7,678 bases of DNA from Ruminococcus sp. UBA3800 (GCA_002368715.1 DFEO01000039.1:1-7678); one strand, 5' to 3'. Positions 1 through 7,327 are shown, counted from the stretch's first letter. A program made the numbers and translations. The notes: a model not told the origin generated them from the letters alone.

Positions 1-165
1 ATGGACCCGAAATACATCGAGGTCTGGGGCAAATTCCTGCCTCGTGGAGGAATTTCGATAGACCCTTACTGTAATTACGGCGAGAAGGGAACAAGATGGG
101 AACAGGTCGCCTGGGAAAGGCTCACCCACCATGATCTTTATCCCGAGAGCGTTGACAACAGATAA
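1..165 (+). CDS. queF: QueF, NADPH-dependent 7-cyano-7-deazaguanine reductase (C-terminal 54 residues only)
   Basis: Frame 1 is open from the first base to a TAA at 163-165 and gives 54 residues. The stretch KYIEVWGKF, then [14 protein letters not shown], and the closing [11 protein letters not shown] match my memory of the C-terminus of the short, Bacillus-type QueF almost residue for residue. QueF reduces the nitrile of preQ0 to the amine preQ1 using NADPH, a cytoplasmic step in making the tRNA nucleoside queuosine. The ATG at position 1 is not the start: the family has Met-Asp-Pro at this internal point, and the full protein is about 165 residues, so roughly two thirds, including the catalytic Cys, lies upstream of the window. 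The gene converges on clpB, with a bidirectional terminator directly after its stop. Other que genes and any preQ1 riboswitch would be to the left and cannot be seen. Confidence 0.94.
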   Translation: MDPKYIEVWGKFLPRGGISIDPYCNYGEKGTRWEQVAWERLTHHDLYPESVDNR

Positions 166-219
166 CAAAACAAAAACGGTATGCTGAAAGCTTTCGCTTT
201 AAGCATACCGTTTGTTTTT
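164..219. terminator. Bidirectional Rho-independent terminator between queF and clpB
   Basis: Bases 174-185 and 202-213 form a perfect 12-bp inverted repeat (AAACGGTATGCT and its complement). After one G-A mismatch the stem continues for five more pairs (187-191 with 196-200) around a TTTC loop. On the plus strand the stem runs into TTTGTTTTT (211-219). On the minus strand it runs into TTTTTGTTTTG (complement of 166-176). It therefore has a T-tract in both directions and can end queF and clpB. It begins only about 9 bases after the queF stop and its plus-strand T-tract overlaps the clpB stop codon at 218-220, so the convergent genes share it compactly. Confidence 0.92.
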
Positions 220-2812
220 ACCTTACCGTGAGGCCGTTCTCGTCTGCATCTATCCTTATTGTGTTGTCCTTTGCGATATCGGCCGCTATGATCTTCTTTG
301 CTATCATAGTTTCCACCGTTGACTGGATATAGCGCTTGAGTGGTCTTGCGCCAAAGGAAGGGTCAAAGCCATTGTCGATGATAAGCTCTTTTGCCTTGTC
401 GCTGACCTCAAGCTTCAGCTGCTTTTCGGCAAGTCTATCTCTGAGGTCTGAAAGCATAAGGTCGATTATCATAGTGATATTCTCTCTTACTAAAGGCTTA
501 TAGTAAACTATCTCGTCAAGACGATTTAGAAACTCCGGACGGAAGTGCTGTCTGAGAAGAGTGTCCACTTCTTTTCTTGCGCTTTCACTTATCTCTCCGT
601 TCGGCTCGATACCTTCAAGGATGTAAGGAGATCCAAGATTTGATGTCATAATGATAACACAGTTTTTAAAGTCCACTGTGCGCCCCTGAGAGTCGGTTAT
701 CCGTCCGTCATCCAGCACCTGGAGCAGGATGTTGAAAACGTCCGGGTGAGCCTTTTCCACCTCGTCAAGAAGTACAACACTGTAAGGCTTGCGTCTTACC
801 GCTTCCGTCAGCTGGCCGCCCTCTTCATATCCCACATATCCGGGAGGAGCTCCGATAAGTCGGCTTACGGAGAACTTTTCCATATACTCCGACATATCTA
901 TCCTTACCATATTCTTCTCGTCATCAAAGAGCGCCTCTGCCAATGCCTTTGCAAGCTCAGTCTTGCCAACACCTGTTGGTCCAAGGAACATGAAAGAACC
1001 GATAGGCTTGTTCGGGTTTGCGATACCTGCTCTCGAACGAAGGATAGCTTCACTAACCTTTCTTACAGCCTCATCCTGACCCACAACTCTTCTGTGAAGT
1101 ATATCTTCAAGCCCCAGCAGCTTTTCTCTCTCGCCCTCCATAAGCTTTGAGACCGGAATACCTGTCCAGCGTGAAACTATCCTGCTGATCTCGTCATCAG
1201 TTACCTTGTCGTGAAGAAATGTGTTGTCGTTTTTGTTTTCGGCCTGCTTTTCCAGCTCGGCAAGCTCGGCCTTCAAGGCAGGCAGCCTTCCGTATTTGAG
1301 CTCTGCTGCCTTGTCAAGGTCATAGGTGCGCTCGGCTATCTCTATCTGTGAACCGACGCTTTCAATCTCTTCTCTTATCTTCTGAAGCTTACTTATAGAG
1401 TTTTTCTCGTTTTCCCATTTTGCCTTCATCGAAGCAAAATGCTCTCTGTATGAAGCAAGCTCCTTCTGCACCTGTGCCAAGTGCTCCTGGGAGATACGGT
1501 CATTTTCTTTTTTCAGTGCAGCTTCTTCGATTTCGTGCTGCATTATCTTTCTTGAAATATCGTCAAGCTCCGATGGCATGGAGTCCATTTCCGTTCTTAT
1601 AAGAGCACAGGCTTCGTCCACAAGGTCGATAGCCTTGTCGGGCAGAAAACGTCCGGTGATATATCTGTCAGAAAGTGTTGCCGCCGCTATAAGTGCCGAG
1701 TCATGGATCTTTACACCGTGGAACACCTCATAACGCTCTTTAAGACCTCTCAGTATAGATATCGTATCCTCAACTGTCGGCTCATTTACCATCACAGGCT
1801 GAAAACGTCTTTCAAGAGCGGCATCCTTTTCGATATATTCTCTGTATTCATCCAGAGTCGTTGCACCGATACAGTGAAGCTCGCCCCTTGCAAGCATAGG
1901 CTTCAAAAGGTTCCCTGCATCCATAGCACCGTCAGATTTCCCGGCTCCGACAATAGTATGGAGCTCATCGATAAACAGGATTATCCTGCCCTCGCTTTTC
2001 TTTACCTCCTGCAAAACAGCCTTGAGCCTTTCCTCAAATTCGCCCCGATACTTTGCTCCTGCAACAAGCGAGCCCATATCAAGTGAGAACAGTGTTCTGT
2101 CTCTCAGGTTCTGAGGAACGTCTCCTTTCACTATCCTCATAGCAAGCCCCTCAGCGATCGCGGTCTTGCCCACGCCCGGCTCACCTATAAAAACAGGATT
2201 GTTCTTTGTTTTTCTCGAAAGTATCCTTATCGTGTTTCTTATCTCTGTTTCACGGCCGATAACGGGATCAAGCTTGTTCTTCCTTGCAAGATCGGTCAGG
2301 TCCTGACCGTATTTTTTCAAAACGTCATATGTGTCTTCCGGGTTTTGCGATGTGACTCTCGAATTGCCCCTTACACTCTGCAATGCTTTCAGGAAATCTG
2401 CTTTTTTAATGTTGAAGCTTTTGATAAACTTCTGGACCTCACTGTCAGCTTCATTCAATATACCCAAAAACAGATGCTCCACAGATACATACTCGTCCTT
2501 CATCTGTTCGGCAGCTTTCTCGGCATTTGTCAGCGCTTTGTCACAGTTTGCATCAATGTATACGCTGTCAGCCTGTCGTGAATTTGAATATACCTTCGGC
2601 ATAGCATTGAGCTGTGAATAAACAAACTGCTTTGCCGACACAGTGTCCACGCCCATTTTCTCCATCAGCTGAGGTATAAGTCCGTTTTCTTCACCCAGAA
2701 GCGCTGCCAGCAGGTGGGTCTGGGTAATGGAGTTATTCTGATACTCTGTCACAAGTCCCTGTGCGGCCTTTACAGCCTCAACAGACTTTTCTGTCATTTT
2801 GTTGATGTTCAT
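218..2812 (-). CDS. clpB: ClpB, AAA+ protein disaggregase (Hsp104 family)
   Basis: ClpB is a cytoplasmic hexameric ATPase that threads aggregated proteins through its pore and works with DnaK/DnaJ/GrpE. Numbering from the upstream ATG at 2821 (867 residues), the order is complete: a double Clp N-domain (about 1-150), AAA1 with Walker A GEPGVGKT (213-220), pore loop KYRG (257-260), Walker B ILFIDE (281-286) and arginine finger ERRF (337-340). A charged coiled-coil middle domain follows (about 411-535). AAA2 has Walker A GPTGVGKT (614-621), pore loop GYVGYEE (661-667), Walker B VVLLDE (682-687) and FLNRLDE (764-770). The long middle domain and the absence of an IGF/IGL-type ClpP loop separate it from ClpA/ClpC. 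I place the start at 2812 (protein [10 protein letters not shown], 864 residues) because the AAAGGA ribosome site overlaps the ATG at 2821 and lies 8 bases before 2812. The gene follows an RHH-protein gene on the same strand after about 42 bases. No defects are seen. Confidence 0.97.
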   Translation of the reverse strand: MNINKMTEKSVEAVKAAQGLVTEYQNNSITQTHLLAALLGEENGLIPQLMEKMGVDTVSAKQFVYSQLNAMPKVYSNSRQADSVYIDANCDKALTNAEKAAEQMKDEYVSVEHLFLGILNEADSEVQKFIKSFNIKKADFLKALQSVRGNSRVTSQNPEDTYDVLKKYGQDLTDLARKNKLDPVIGRETEIRNTIRILSRKTKNNPVFIGEPGVGKTAIAEGLAMRIVKGDVPQNLRDRTLFSLDMGSLVAGAKYRGEFEERLKAVLQEVKKSEGRIILFIDELHTIVGAGKSDGAMDAGNLLKPMLARGELHCIGATTLDEYREYIEKDAALERRFQPVMVNEPTVEDTISILRGLKERYEVFHGVKIHDSALIAAATLSDRYITGRFLPDKAIDLVDEACALIRTEMDSMPSELDDISRKIMQHEIEEAALKKENDRISQEHLAQVQKELASYREHFASMKAKWENEKNSISKLQKIREEIESVGSQIEIAERTYDLDKAAELKYGRLPALKAELAELEKQAENKNDNTFLHDKVTDDEISRIVSRWTGIPVSKLMEGEREKLLGLEDILHRRVVGQDEAVRKVSEAILRSRAGIANPNKPIGSFMFLGPTGVGKTELAKALAEALFDDEKNMVRIDMSEYMEKFSVSRLIGAPPGYVGYEEGGQLTEAVRRKPYSVVLLDEVEKAHPDVFNILLQVLDDGRITDSQGRTVDFKNCVIIMTSNLGSPYILEGIEPNGEISESARKEVDTLLRQHFRPEFLNRLDEIVYYKPLVRENITMIIDLMLSDLRDRLAEKQLKLEVSDKAKELIIDNGFDPSFGARPLKRYIQSTVETMIAKKIIAADIAKDNTIRIDADENGLTVR

Positions 2813-2820
2813 ACTCATCA

Positions 2821-2826
2821 TCCTTT
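2821..2826 (-). promoter_or_regulatory. Ribosome binding site that decides the clpB start
   Basis: Minus-strand sequence reads AAAGAAAGGATGATGAGTATG. Three in-frame ATGs are possible (first bases 2821, 2818 and 2812). AAAGGA occupies 2826-2821, so it includes the A of the first ATG and lies directly next to the second. Only the third, at 2812, has normal 8-base spacing. This favours a protein three residues shorter than the longest open frame. Confidence 0.7.
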
Positions 2827-2854
2827 CTTTATTTGTTGTGTCCTTTGTTATGCA

Positions 2855-3505
2855 CTATATCTCATTTATCCCGTTTTCAAGTGCCTGCTTATAACACTCA
2901 GCAACCTTAGCCGATGCAAGCTCGCAGTCGTCTGAATATGTGAAAAACGCTTTGAGAGCTTTATCGAATGCCTTGATGTATTCGCTTATCAGCCCGCCAA
3001 GCAGTTGAGTGTCCGCTGTTTTTCTGCCAACAGGGAAGTAGATCCCCCGTGTCAGCCTGTTATTTTCTGCCTTGTATTCTATCCTCCGCTTTGTAAACTG
3101 CCTCTCATTCATTATCCACAGCTGATAGAAAACTCCGAGCATCTGCATAAAAGCCTGAGACCTTGTTCGGAAGGATATCCTAAGATTTCCGATCCTTTCT
3201 CCTTCCGGCTTTTTTGTCAGCTCAACGCTGTATCTGACCGTCGGCTTATATTTATAAGCGATAGAGCTTCGCATCGAGAGCGCTGATCCCGGAGCAGCAG
3301 CATCCTTTATAAAGCTGTCATCCATTAGTTCAAATATGCTCTCAAAGATGTCTCTCATTCTTTTTTCGGGTGTCATAACGCTGACTCTCTCGGCAAGTAT
3401 CTGGTTTATCATATTCGACCTGTTCGTCCCCAGCCTTGCTGCCAGAATATCAACAGCTCTTACGACTTCATCGCTAAGAACTATGCTGTAAACACTTTTG
3501 CTCAT
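2855..3505 (-). CDS. Ribbon-helix-helix (CopG/Arc-like) protein with a C-terminal domain I do not recognise, upstream of clpB
   Basis: This is a 216-residue protein with no signal peptide or membrane segment, so it is probably cytoplasmic. Residues 4-13 (SVYSIVLSDE) look like the RHH DNA-contacting beta strand. Helix A follows at about 14-26 (VVRAVDILAARLG), then TNRSNMINQILAERV (27-41), which has the usual T/S-R-S start of helix B. RHH repressors bind DNA as dimers through the strand. The remaining 170 residues match nothing I know: a probable beta-rich stretch at about 78-115, an aromatic, hydrophobic segment FYQLWIM (126-132), and a helical tail with LISEYIKAFDKALKAF (172-187). Most CopG-type repressors are much shorter, so this is an RHH fused to a ligand-binding or oligomerisation domain (inference). 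The start is supported by AGAGGTG 5 bases before ATG. It has its own sigma-A-like promoter with repeated motifs and lies about 42 bases ahead of clpB, so it probably leads a clpB operon and may regulate it. Confidence 0.65.
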   Translation of the reverse strand: MSKSVYSIVLSDEVVRAVDILAARLGTNRSNMINQILAERVSVMTPEKRMRDIFESIFELMDDSFIKDAAAPGSALSMRSSIAYKYKPTVRYSVELTKKPEGERIGNLRISFRTRSQAFMQMLGVFYQLWIMNERQFTKRRIEYKAENNRLTRGIYFPVGRKTADTQLLGGLISEYIKAFDKALKAFFTYSDDCELASAKVAECYKQALENGINEI

Positions 3506-3519
3506 ATAGTCACCTCTTT

Positions 3520-3602
3520 AAACGTGTTGCTTGATTTATATATAGTATAACACACGTTTTGAAATTTGTCAAGCGTTTTATATAAATTTATCTGCACGTT
3601 TT
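3520..3602. repeat. Cluster of AAACG-type motifs around the RHH-clpB promoter (candidate operators)
   Basis: On the minus strand AAAACG occurs three times in direct orientation: 3602-3597 (AAAACGTGCA), 3579-3574 (AAAACGCTTG, running into the -35) and 3560-3555 (AAAACGTGTG, in the spacer). Successive starts are 23 and 19 bp apart, about two helical turns. A fourth copy is inverted: AAACGTGT on the plus strand at 3520-3527 pairs with ACACGTTT at 3552-3559, an 8-bp perfect inverted repeat with centres 32 bp apart, about three turns, flanking the -10. Copies that straddle -35, spacer and transcription start suit a repressor. RHH proteins often bind several short half-sites cooperatively, so autoregulation by the adjacent gene is a reasonable inference, not shown by the sequence. 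Confidence 0.5.
3544..3572 (-). promoter_or_regulatory. Sigma-A-type promoter of the RHH-clpB unit
   Basis: The minus strand has a perfect -35 TTGACA (3572-3567), a 17-bp spacer and -10 TATACT (3549-3544), one mismatch from consensus. It lies about 38 bases before the RHH start codon, giving a predicted leader near 30 bases that includes the AGAGGTG ribosome site. No other convincing promoter is seen between here and clpB, so it probably also drives clpB. Neither a CIRCE element (TTAGCACTC/GAGTGCTAA) nor a tandem GGTCAAA CtsR box is visible. Confidence 0.8.
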
Positions 3603-3623
3603 TGATCTTTGCTTTCGCAAGAG

Positions 3624-3658
3624 TAAAAAATCCTCCCCTGTGCAAAACAGAGGAGGAT
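3624..3658 (-). terminator. Rho-independent terminator of the cotH pair
   Basis: Arms at 3630-3641 and 3647-3658 pair over 12 positions around a 5-base loop. In the minus-strand RNA all pairs hold, counting one G-U wobble; in the plus-strand RNA the same position would be a C-A mismatch. The minus-strand transcript then runs into six Us (complement of 3625-3630). It lies about 70 bases beyond the stop of the downstream cotH gene and just upstream of the RHH-clpB promoter region, separating the two minus-strand units. Bases 3659-3729, between the stem and the cotH stop, hold nothing I can recognise. Confidence 0.88.
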
Positions 3659-3729
3659 ATAAATCATATCAAGTCATTTTATGTGCTCGCTGATATGTAT
3701 AGCAACAAAACTGTCACTTTGCTCAGTGG

Positions 3730-5226
3730 TTATGTCCATTCGTCGTTAAGAAAATCGACTCTTCCGTAGACAAAACCAACTATATCATAAGCCTTTTCTA
3801 TTTTCCATTCTTCCTCGCCAAGGTCATTTTTCAAAAGCTCGGCATCGTCAAGCACCCTCTTGCAGGCTGTTTTTACAGCATCTCTGTCGGAAAGCTCCTT
3901 CCACTTGTCTTTGACTATCTGAACGAACCAGTCGGCCTTCATCGCTGTGATGAACCAAGGGTTTGACCTGTCCTGGCTGCCCACCTCGGGCTGGAAGGTG
4001 GCAGCATAATAGCCGTCAGAGGGATTGCCTTCGTATGCCCAGTTGAAGTCCCAGGGAGCAAAGAAGGTGAATTTCTGATATTTGCTGTCCTTGCTCAGGT
4101 CTATTGCCATATAGAAGCTGCCCTCACCTACATCATAGTTGTGAACGAGCTCCTCGAGGATGAGCATATTTGCAAGACTGTTAAGGTCGATAACATTTTC
4201 CACAGCTTCCTGAGCGCTTATGCCATCAGCGTCTACGACATTATACGCACTGTCAAACTTCATTGCCTTGTCATTAACAGCAGCCTCATAGAGTATCTTA
4301 TAGACTCCCTTGGTATACTGTTCAATGAAATCAAGCTGTCCCTGAGTGTAGATCTCACTGTGTATACTGTATTCTGCACTAACGAACTGCCTTTTTTCGC
4401 CCTCTATATCCTCGACCTCAGCCTGTTCGTATTCGTGAGTAAAGAATGGGTGGTCATCATCGGGATAGTTGTCCATTTCGATAAAGTATCCTGTTTCTAC
4501 CTCAGTGTCGCCCTCTTTCGGTTCATTCACCTCAGCTCTGCCCTTAACAGCCTGATTCTGCTCGCAGAGAACATATATCCCCTTGGGATCACCGTTTACG
4601 AACACATTTACATACATAAAGTCTGTGCTGTAATACTCTCCGTTGAAGATCTCCTTTGCAAGGTTAAAGGCTGTATAGTCAGGCGCCAGGTTCCAGAATG
4701 AGCGAAGCAGCACCCAGCTGCGGTATTCCTCTCCGCTGTGGAGCCCCAGCATATTATGCTTGTCCTGGAATTTTATCCTGTAAGGCTTTTCTTCACCCTG
4801 ATCGGCAGTGGAGTTTCCCCTTACCTTTACGCCGCCCTCGGCTGTAAGCCTGTAACTGTCCTCACAGTTGAACACGTCGATAACAGATGCGACATAGTGA
4901 TCCTTTGTCTTGATCTTTTCCCCGCCCTGTGTCGTTATGTTTATACAGGGCCTTTCCTTTTCTTTCGATATCTTTTCAAGCATCCCTTCAATGTCTGCCT
5001 TGTTGGTATCGTATTCGTTCTTTACCTCAGTCAAGTCGGGCAGGGGAGTTTCCTTTGTTTCGATAGGTGTGTTATCAGCTTCAAATTTAGACTCCTCAAT
5101 CACGGATGACCCGGGATCGGTTGCCGAGCTTGTTTTGGCCGAAGAGCTGTCGCTCTTTCCTCCGCATGAAGCAAGCACCGAACAGCTCATAACAACACAT
5201 ATAATAAGTGCGATAGTTCTTTTCAT
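3730..5226 (-). CDS. CotH-family putative secreted kinase, lipoprotein (downstream gene of the pair)
   Basis: The protein has 498 residues. Residues 1-21 are a lipoprotein signal (Lys/Arg, hydrophobic core, lipobox LASC, Cys21), followed by a Ser/Thr-rich tether to about 65, so it should be anchored outside the membrane. The rest reads as a CotH domain: GGVKVRGNST (131-140) with KPYRIKF (147-153), VFVNGDPKGIYVLCEQ (208-223), GYFIEMDNY (246-254), HNYDVGEGSFYMA (362-374) and PWDFNWAY (391-398). B. subtilis CotH is an atypical protein kinase that phosphorylates spore-coat proteins; the substrate of this lipoprotein cannot be told. The family pattern W-D-x-D, as I recall it, reads W-D-F-N here, with Asn at the second putative metal site, which may alter catalysis. 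It starts 12 bases after the upstream cotH stop with GGGGAG 6 bases before ATG, so the two genes are co-transcribed. A terminator follows. Confidence 0.88.
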   Translation of the reverse strand: MKRTIALIICVVMSCSVLASCGGKSDSSSAKTSSATDPGSSVIEESKFEADNTPIETKETPLPDLTEVKNEYDTNKADIEGMLEKISKEKERPCINITTQGGEKIKTKDHYVASVIDVFNCEDSYRLTAEGGVKVRGNSTADQGEEKPYRIKFQDKHNMLGLHSGEEYRSWVLLRSFWNLAPDYTAFNLAKEIFNGEYYSTDFMYVNVFVNGDPKGIYVLCEQNQAVKGRAEVNEPKEGDTEVETGYFIEMDNYPDDDHPFFTHEYEQAEVEDIEGEKRQFVSAEYSIHSEIYTQGQLDFIEQYTKGVYKILYEAAVNDKAMKFDSAYNVVDADGISAQEAVENVIDLNSLANMLILEELVHNYDVGEGSFYMAIDLSKDSKYQKFTFFAPWDFNWAYEGNPSDGYYAATFQPEVGSQDRSNPWFITAMKADWFVQIVKDKWKELSDRDAVKTACKRVLDDAELLKNDLGEEEWKIEKAYDIVGFVYGRVDFLNDEWT

Positions 5227-5241
5227 GACCTTCTCCCCTCA
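5227..5241 (-). promoter_or_regulatory. Stop-linked ribosome binding site coupling the two cotH genes
   Basis: The minus strand reads TGAGGGGAGAAGGTCATG. The stop of the upstream gene (5241-5239) abuts GGGGAG (5238-5233), which is 6 bases from the next ATG. Ribosomes finishing the first gene therefore terminate on the ribosome site of the second, an arrangement that suggests translational coupling and fixes the start at 5226. Confidence 0.8.
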
Positions 5242-7215
5242 GAATTGATTGTTTATCCACTTTGTTATTTTCCCGATATTGTCTTCTCTTTTTTCAAGGA
5301 AGTCCTTTATACACTGAACCGACGCATAACCGCCGTAAACAGCATTTTCCGAATCTCCTGCTCCGGGATAGCGCCCGAAGAACTGATCGAACAGCGGTGA
5401 ATACTGTGCCGTATAGCTGTCGAGCACAGCGTTTGCGTTTTCTTTCTCGTAAATACCCGAGCTGAGTGCTTCAAGCTTCTCGTTAAAGTCTTTTCTGAAA
5501 GCTTCATTCGTCATTGCATATGCAAAACACAGCACAGCAGGGTTGTTCGTGCTCATATCAAGCAGCCCCTTGGGCTTATAGTTATCCTCTTTCACAGTGT
5601 TCGTTCTGGCATCGCCGCTTCCGCTGACACCGCCGAACTCCATATCATAGAACATAAATCTCCAGCGGCCGTCGGCATATTCGTTCGATCCGTCAACATT
5701 TGCAGTCTTCCACATCGACCAGTTCTTGCCGGGCCAGTCCCATTTGTTGTTTATCCATACCTCAGCCAGAAAGTAGTCTCTTACGCTGTCGGTGTCCACC
5801 AGCTTTGCAAACTCATCAAAGTCCTCCTGAGACTTCAGATCCTTGTGAGCTTTAAAGAAAGCATTCAGGTCGTTAAAGAAATAGCTTTCCTTTTTCTCGC
5901 CCTCCGGAAGCGTTCCCTCATCCAGCTTATATCCAAGCTTATAAGTCTCGGCATCGCCCTTATAGACAACAACGTCATCCTTGTTTACCCCGTGGTGGTC
6001 CTCAAAATAGTCTTCGGAATAGTCCTCTTCGAGAATATAGAGCCCCCAGTATTCTCCGTTGAGATACACAACACAAGGGCGTGAAGCCTTCGTTTCGCAA
6101 TCAAGCGTCTGCGAAAGGTCTTGCCAGTAAATATCGTTGAACTTGCAGGTAAACGCACAGTTTCCGCCTGCACGCAGCTCAAGTGTTTTGAACTTGTCGA
6201 TCGTATCGCCATTATCGTCTTTCAGTTCATCTCCGAAAACAGCATATTTAAAGGTTTTCTTGCCGTAATCGCTCCTTGCATACAGTCTGAATCCCTTCTG
6301 CCAGTCGGAACGGGAATAATTTCCCTGGATCCTTATGCCGCAGCTCTGTGAGAAAGCCGTTTCGGCACCGTCAGCATTGTATTCAAGAAAATCTACTCTG
6401 CAGTTTCTCTCCCATTCTCTGCCTCTCTGGTTATAGTTCGCAGCGAGTCTTCTTGCAGTATCCTCGTTAGTGTCCTCTCCGTTATCAAGATGCTCGGCCA
6501 GCGCTTCGTCAAAAAGGTTTCCCTTTACATAGATACCTTTCTCAGCATCGAACAGGTCGTCATAGTCCATCGTTATGCTTATAACAGCAAGGTCAGTACC
6601 CATTGCTTCGCAGCTTTCCTTTATGCCCTGGATGTGCTCCTCCGGCGTTCCGATGAAATAAGTGGCAGCTGCAACAGGCGAGAACGAGCCGTCCGAACCT
6701 TTTACCGCCGCATTTATAACGGTACATTTGTCAACGGCGCTGTCTTCCGGCGCCGAGACAGTGCTCTCAAACACCTTGTCTTTTCTCTTCCACTTAACAA
6801 AGTTTCCCGATATCTCCTCCGGTCCGACAGCGGACACTACGTTTGCATCTGAGCTTCTGTCTGCTATCTCTATCGCACCCTCATACTTTACAGCGCTATC
6901 ACTCACCGATGGGTCGCTTCCGTCTGTGGTGTAGTAGATATCGCCCTCCAGCTCGGACGAGAGTTCAAGCGAGAACGCATCGGCATAAACGCCGCTTTTC
7001 TGAGAAAAGTCGACAGATGCTTTCTGCTCTTCCTTGGTCTGCTTTTTATCATTGTTTTCCTCTTTCTTTTCTCCCGAAGTGCTCTCTTTTGAACTGCTCT
7101 GAGAAGAGCTTTCGGAAGCTGATCCTGAGGACGAGCTGCTGCTGTCAGCGCAGGAGGTGAGCACAGCTAAGCTCAGGCTTAGGCTGACCAGAAGACACAT
7201 AATTCTTTTTATCAT
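5239..7215 (-). CDS. CotH-family putative secreted kinase with N-terminal chitobiase/FN3-like domain, lipoprotein (upstream gene of the pair)
   Basis: The protein has 658 residues. It has a lipoprotein signal with lipobox LTSC (Cys22), then a low-complexity Ser-rich tether (23-46) and a charged Lys/Glu stretch to about 66. Residues 68-188 resemble the chitobiase C-terminal type beta-sandwich: FSLELSS, IYYTTDGSDPS (93-103), YEGAIEI, and a closing INAAVKGSDGSFSP with AATYFIG. The CotH domain follows from about 205: GIRIQGNYSRSDWQKGFRLY (293-312), LELRAGGN (345-352), VVYLNGEYWGLYILEEDYS (382-400) and FMFYDMEFG (520-528). The last replaces the W-D-x-D pattern with Y-D-M-E. The CotH part carries an unusual number of Cys for an exported domain, including C353 and C357 in a normally conserved motif. 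The start has AAAGGA 8 bases before ATG. It is the first gene of a two-gene unit and divergent from a response regulator. Function is unknown beyond likely extracellular phosphotransfer; the beta-sandwich often accompanies carbohydrate-associated surface proteins. Confidence 0.88.
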   Translation of the reverse strand: MIKRIMCLLVSLSLSLAVLTSCADSSSSSSGSASESSSQSSSKESTSGEKKEENNDKKQTKEEQKASVDFSQKSGVYADAFSLELSSELEGDIYYTTDGSDPSVSDSAVKYEGAIEIADRSSDANVVSAVGPEEISGNFVKWKRKDKVFESTVSAPEDSAVDKCTVINAAVKGSDGSFSPVAAATYFIGTPEEHIQGIKESCEAMGTDLAVISITMDYDDLFDAEKGIYVKGNLFDEALAEHLDNGEDTNEDTARRLAANYNQRGREWERNCRVDFLEYNADGAETAFSQSCGIRIQGNYSRSDWQKGFRLYARSDYGKKTFKYAVFGDELKDDNGDTIDKFKTLELRAGGNCAFTCKFNDIYWQDLSQTLDCETKASRPCVVYLNGEYWGLYILEEDYSEDYFEDHHGVNKDDVVVYKGDAETYKLGYKLDEGTLPEGEKKESYFFNDLNAFFKAHKDLKSQEDFDEFAKLVDTDSVRDYFLAEVWINNKWDWPGKNWSMWKTANVDGSNEYADGRWRFMFYDMEFGGVSGSGDARTNTVKEDNYKPKGLLDMSTNNPAVLCFAYAMTNEAFRKDFNEKLEALSSGIYEKENANAVLDSYTAQYSPLFDQFFGRYPGAGDSENAVYGGYASVQCIKDFLEKREDNIGKITKWINNQF

Positions 7216-7275
7216 ATTTTACATCCTTTCATACTGAATTAACAATACAATGTTATACTATTACATAAAGATTAA

Positions 7276-7305
7276 ATTATCATTGAATATTCTGTTCAGT
7301 TTCAA
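7276..7305 (-). promoter_or_regulatory. Candidate promoter of the cotH pair
   Basis: The minus strand has TTGAAA (7305-7300), an 18-bp spacer and GATAAT (7281-7276), giving a leader of roughly 55 bases before the ATG at 7215. The region is AT-rich and chance matches are likely, so this is a candidate only. Its -10 lies in one arm of the inverted repeat at 7277-7322. Confidence 0.5.
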
Positions 7306-7322
7306 CGAAAATTTAATGATAA
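7277..7322. repeat. Inverted repeat in the divergent cotH / response-regulator control region
   Basis: TTATCATTGAAT (7277-7288) and ATTTAATGATAA (7311-7322) are inverted copies matching at 11 of 12 positions, with centres 34 bp apart (about three helical turns). The left arm covers the candidate -10 of the cotH pair. The right arm ends 5 bases before the candidate -10 of the response regulator, where a -35 would be. The spacer is too long and AT-rich to suggest a terminator. A dimeric regulator acting on both genes is an inference; OmpR-type regulators more often bind direct repeats. Confidence 0.5.
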
Positions 7323-7327
7323 CAGCT

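Noticed and set aside
1..3. ATG at the first base as a true start of a 54-residue gene.
   Set aside because: The translated sequence matches the internal and C-terminal part of QueF, where a Met at this point is an ordinary internal residue.
746..1150. A 134-codon open frame on the plus strand inside clpB.
   Set aside because: It is antisense to conserved ClpB AAA2 sequence, and the product has no domain logic.
3506..3603. A CtsR or HrcA (CIRCE) heat-shock operator ahead of the RHH-clpB unit.
   Set aside because: TTGACAAATTTCAAA faintly recalls a CtsR half-site, but there is no tandem GGTCAAA and no TTAGCACTC/GAGTGCTAA inverted repeat.
3606..3622. A small hairpin with a GAAA loop on the minus strand between the cotH terminator and the RHH promoter.
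   Set aside because: It has only about six pairs with a bulge and no T-tract, and lies upstream of the predicted transcription start. Chance is the simpler explanation.
4141..4701. A 186-codon open frame on the plus strand inside the smaller cotH gene.
   Set aside because: It lies fully antisense to a gene with clear CotH motifs and a lipoprotein signal. Its protein is hydrophobic with no recognisable domain, as expected for a reverse-frame shadow, and I see no ribosome site or promoter for it.
7251..7259. Extended -10 TGTTATACT on the plus strand as the main response-regulator promoter.
   Set aside because: It is a good -10 but has no -35 and would lie about 108 bases before the start codon. 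TATAAT at 7328-7333 is closer, so I kept this only as an alternative.
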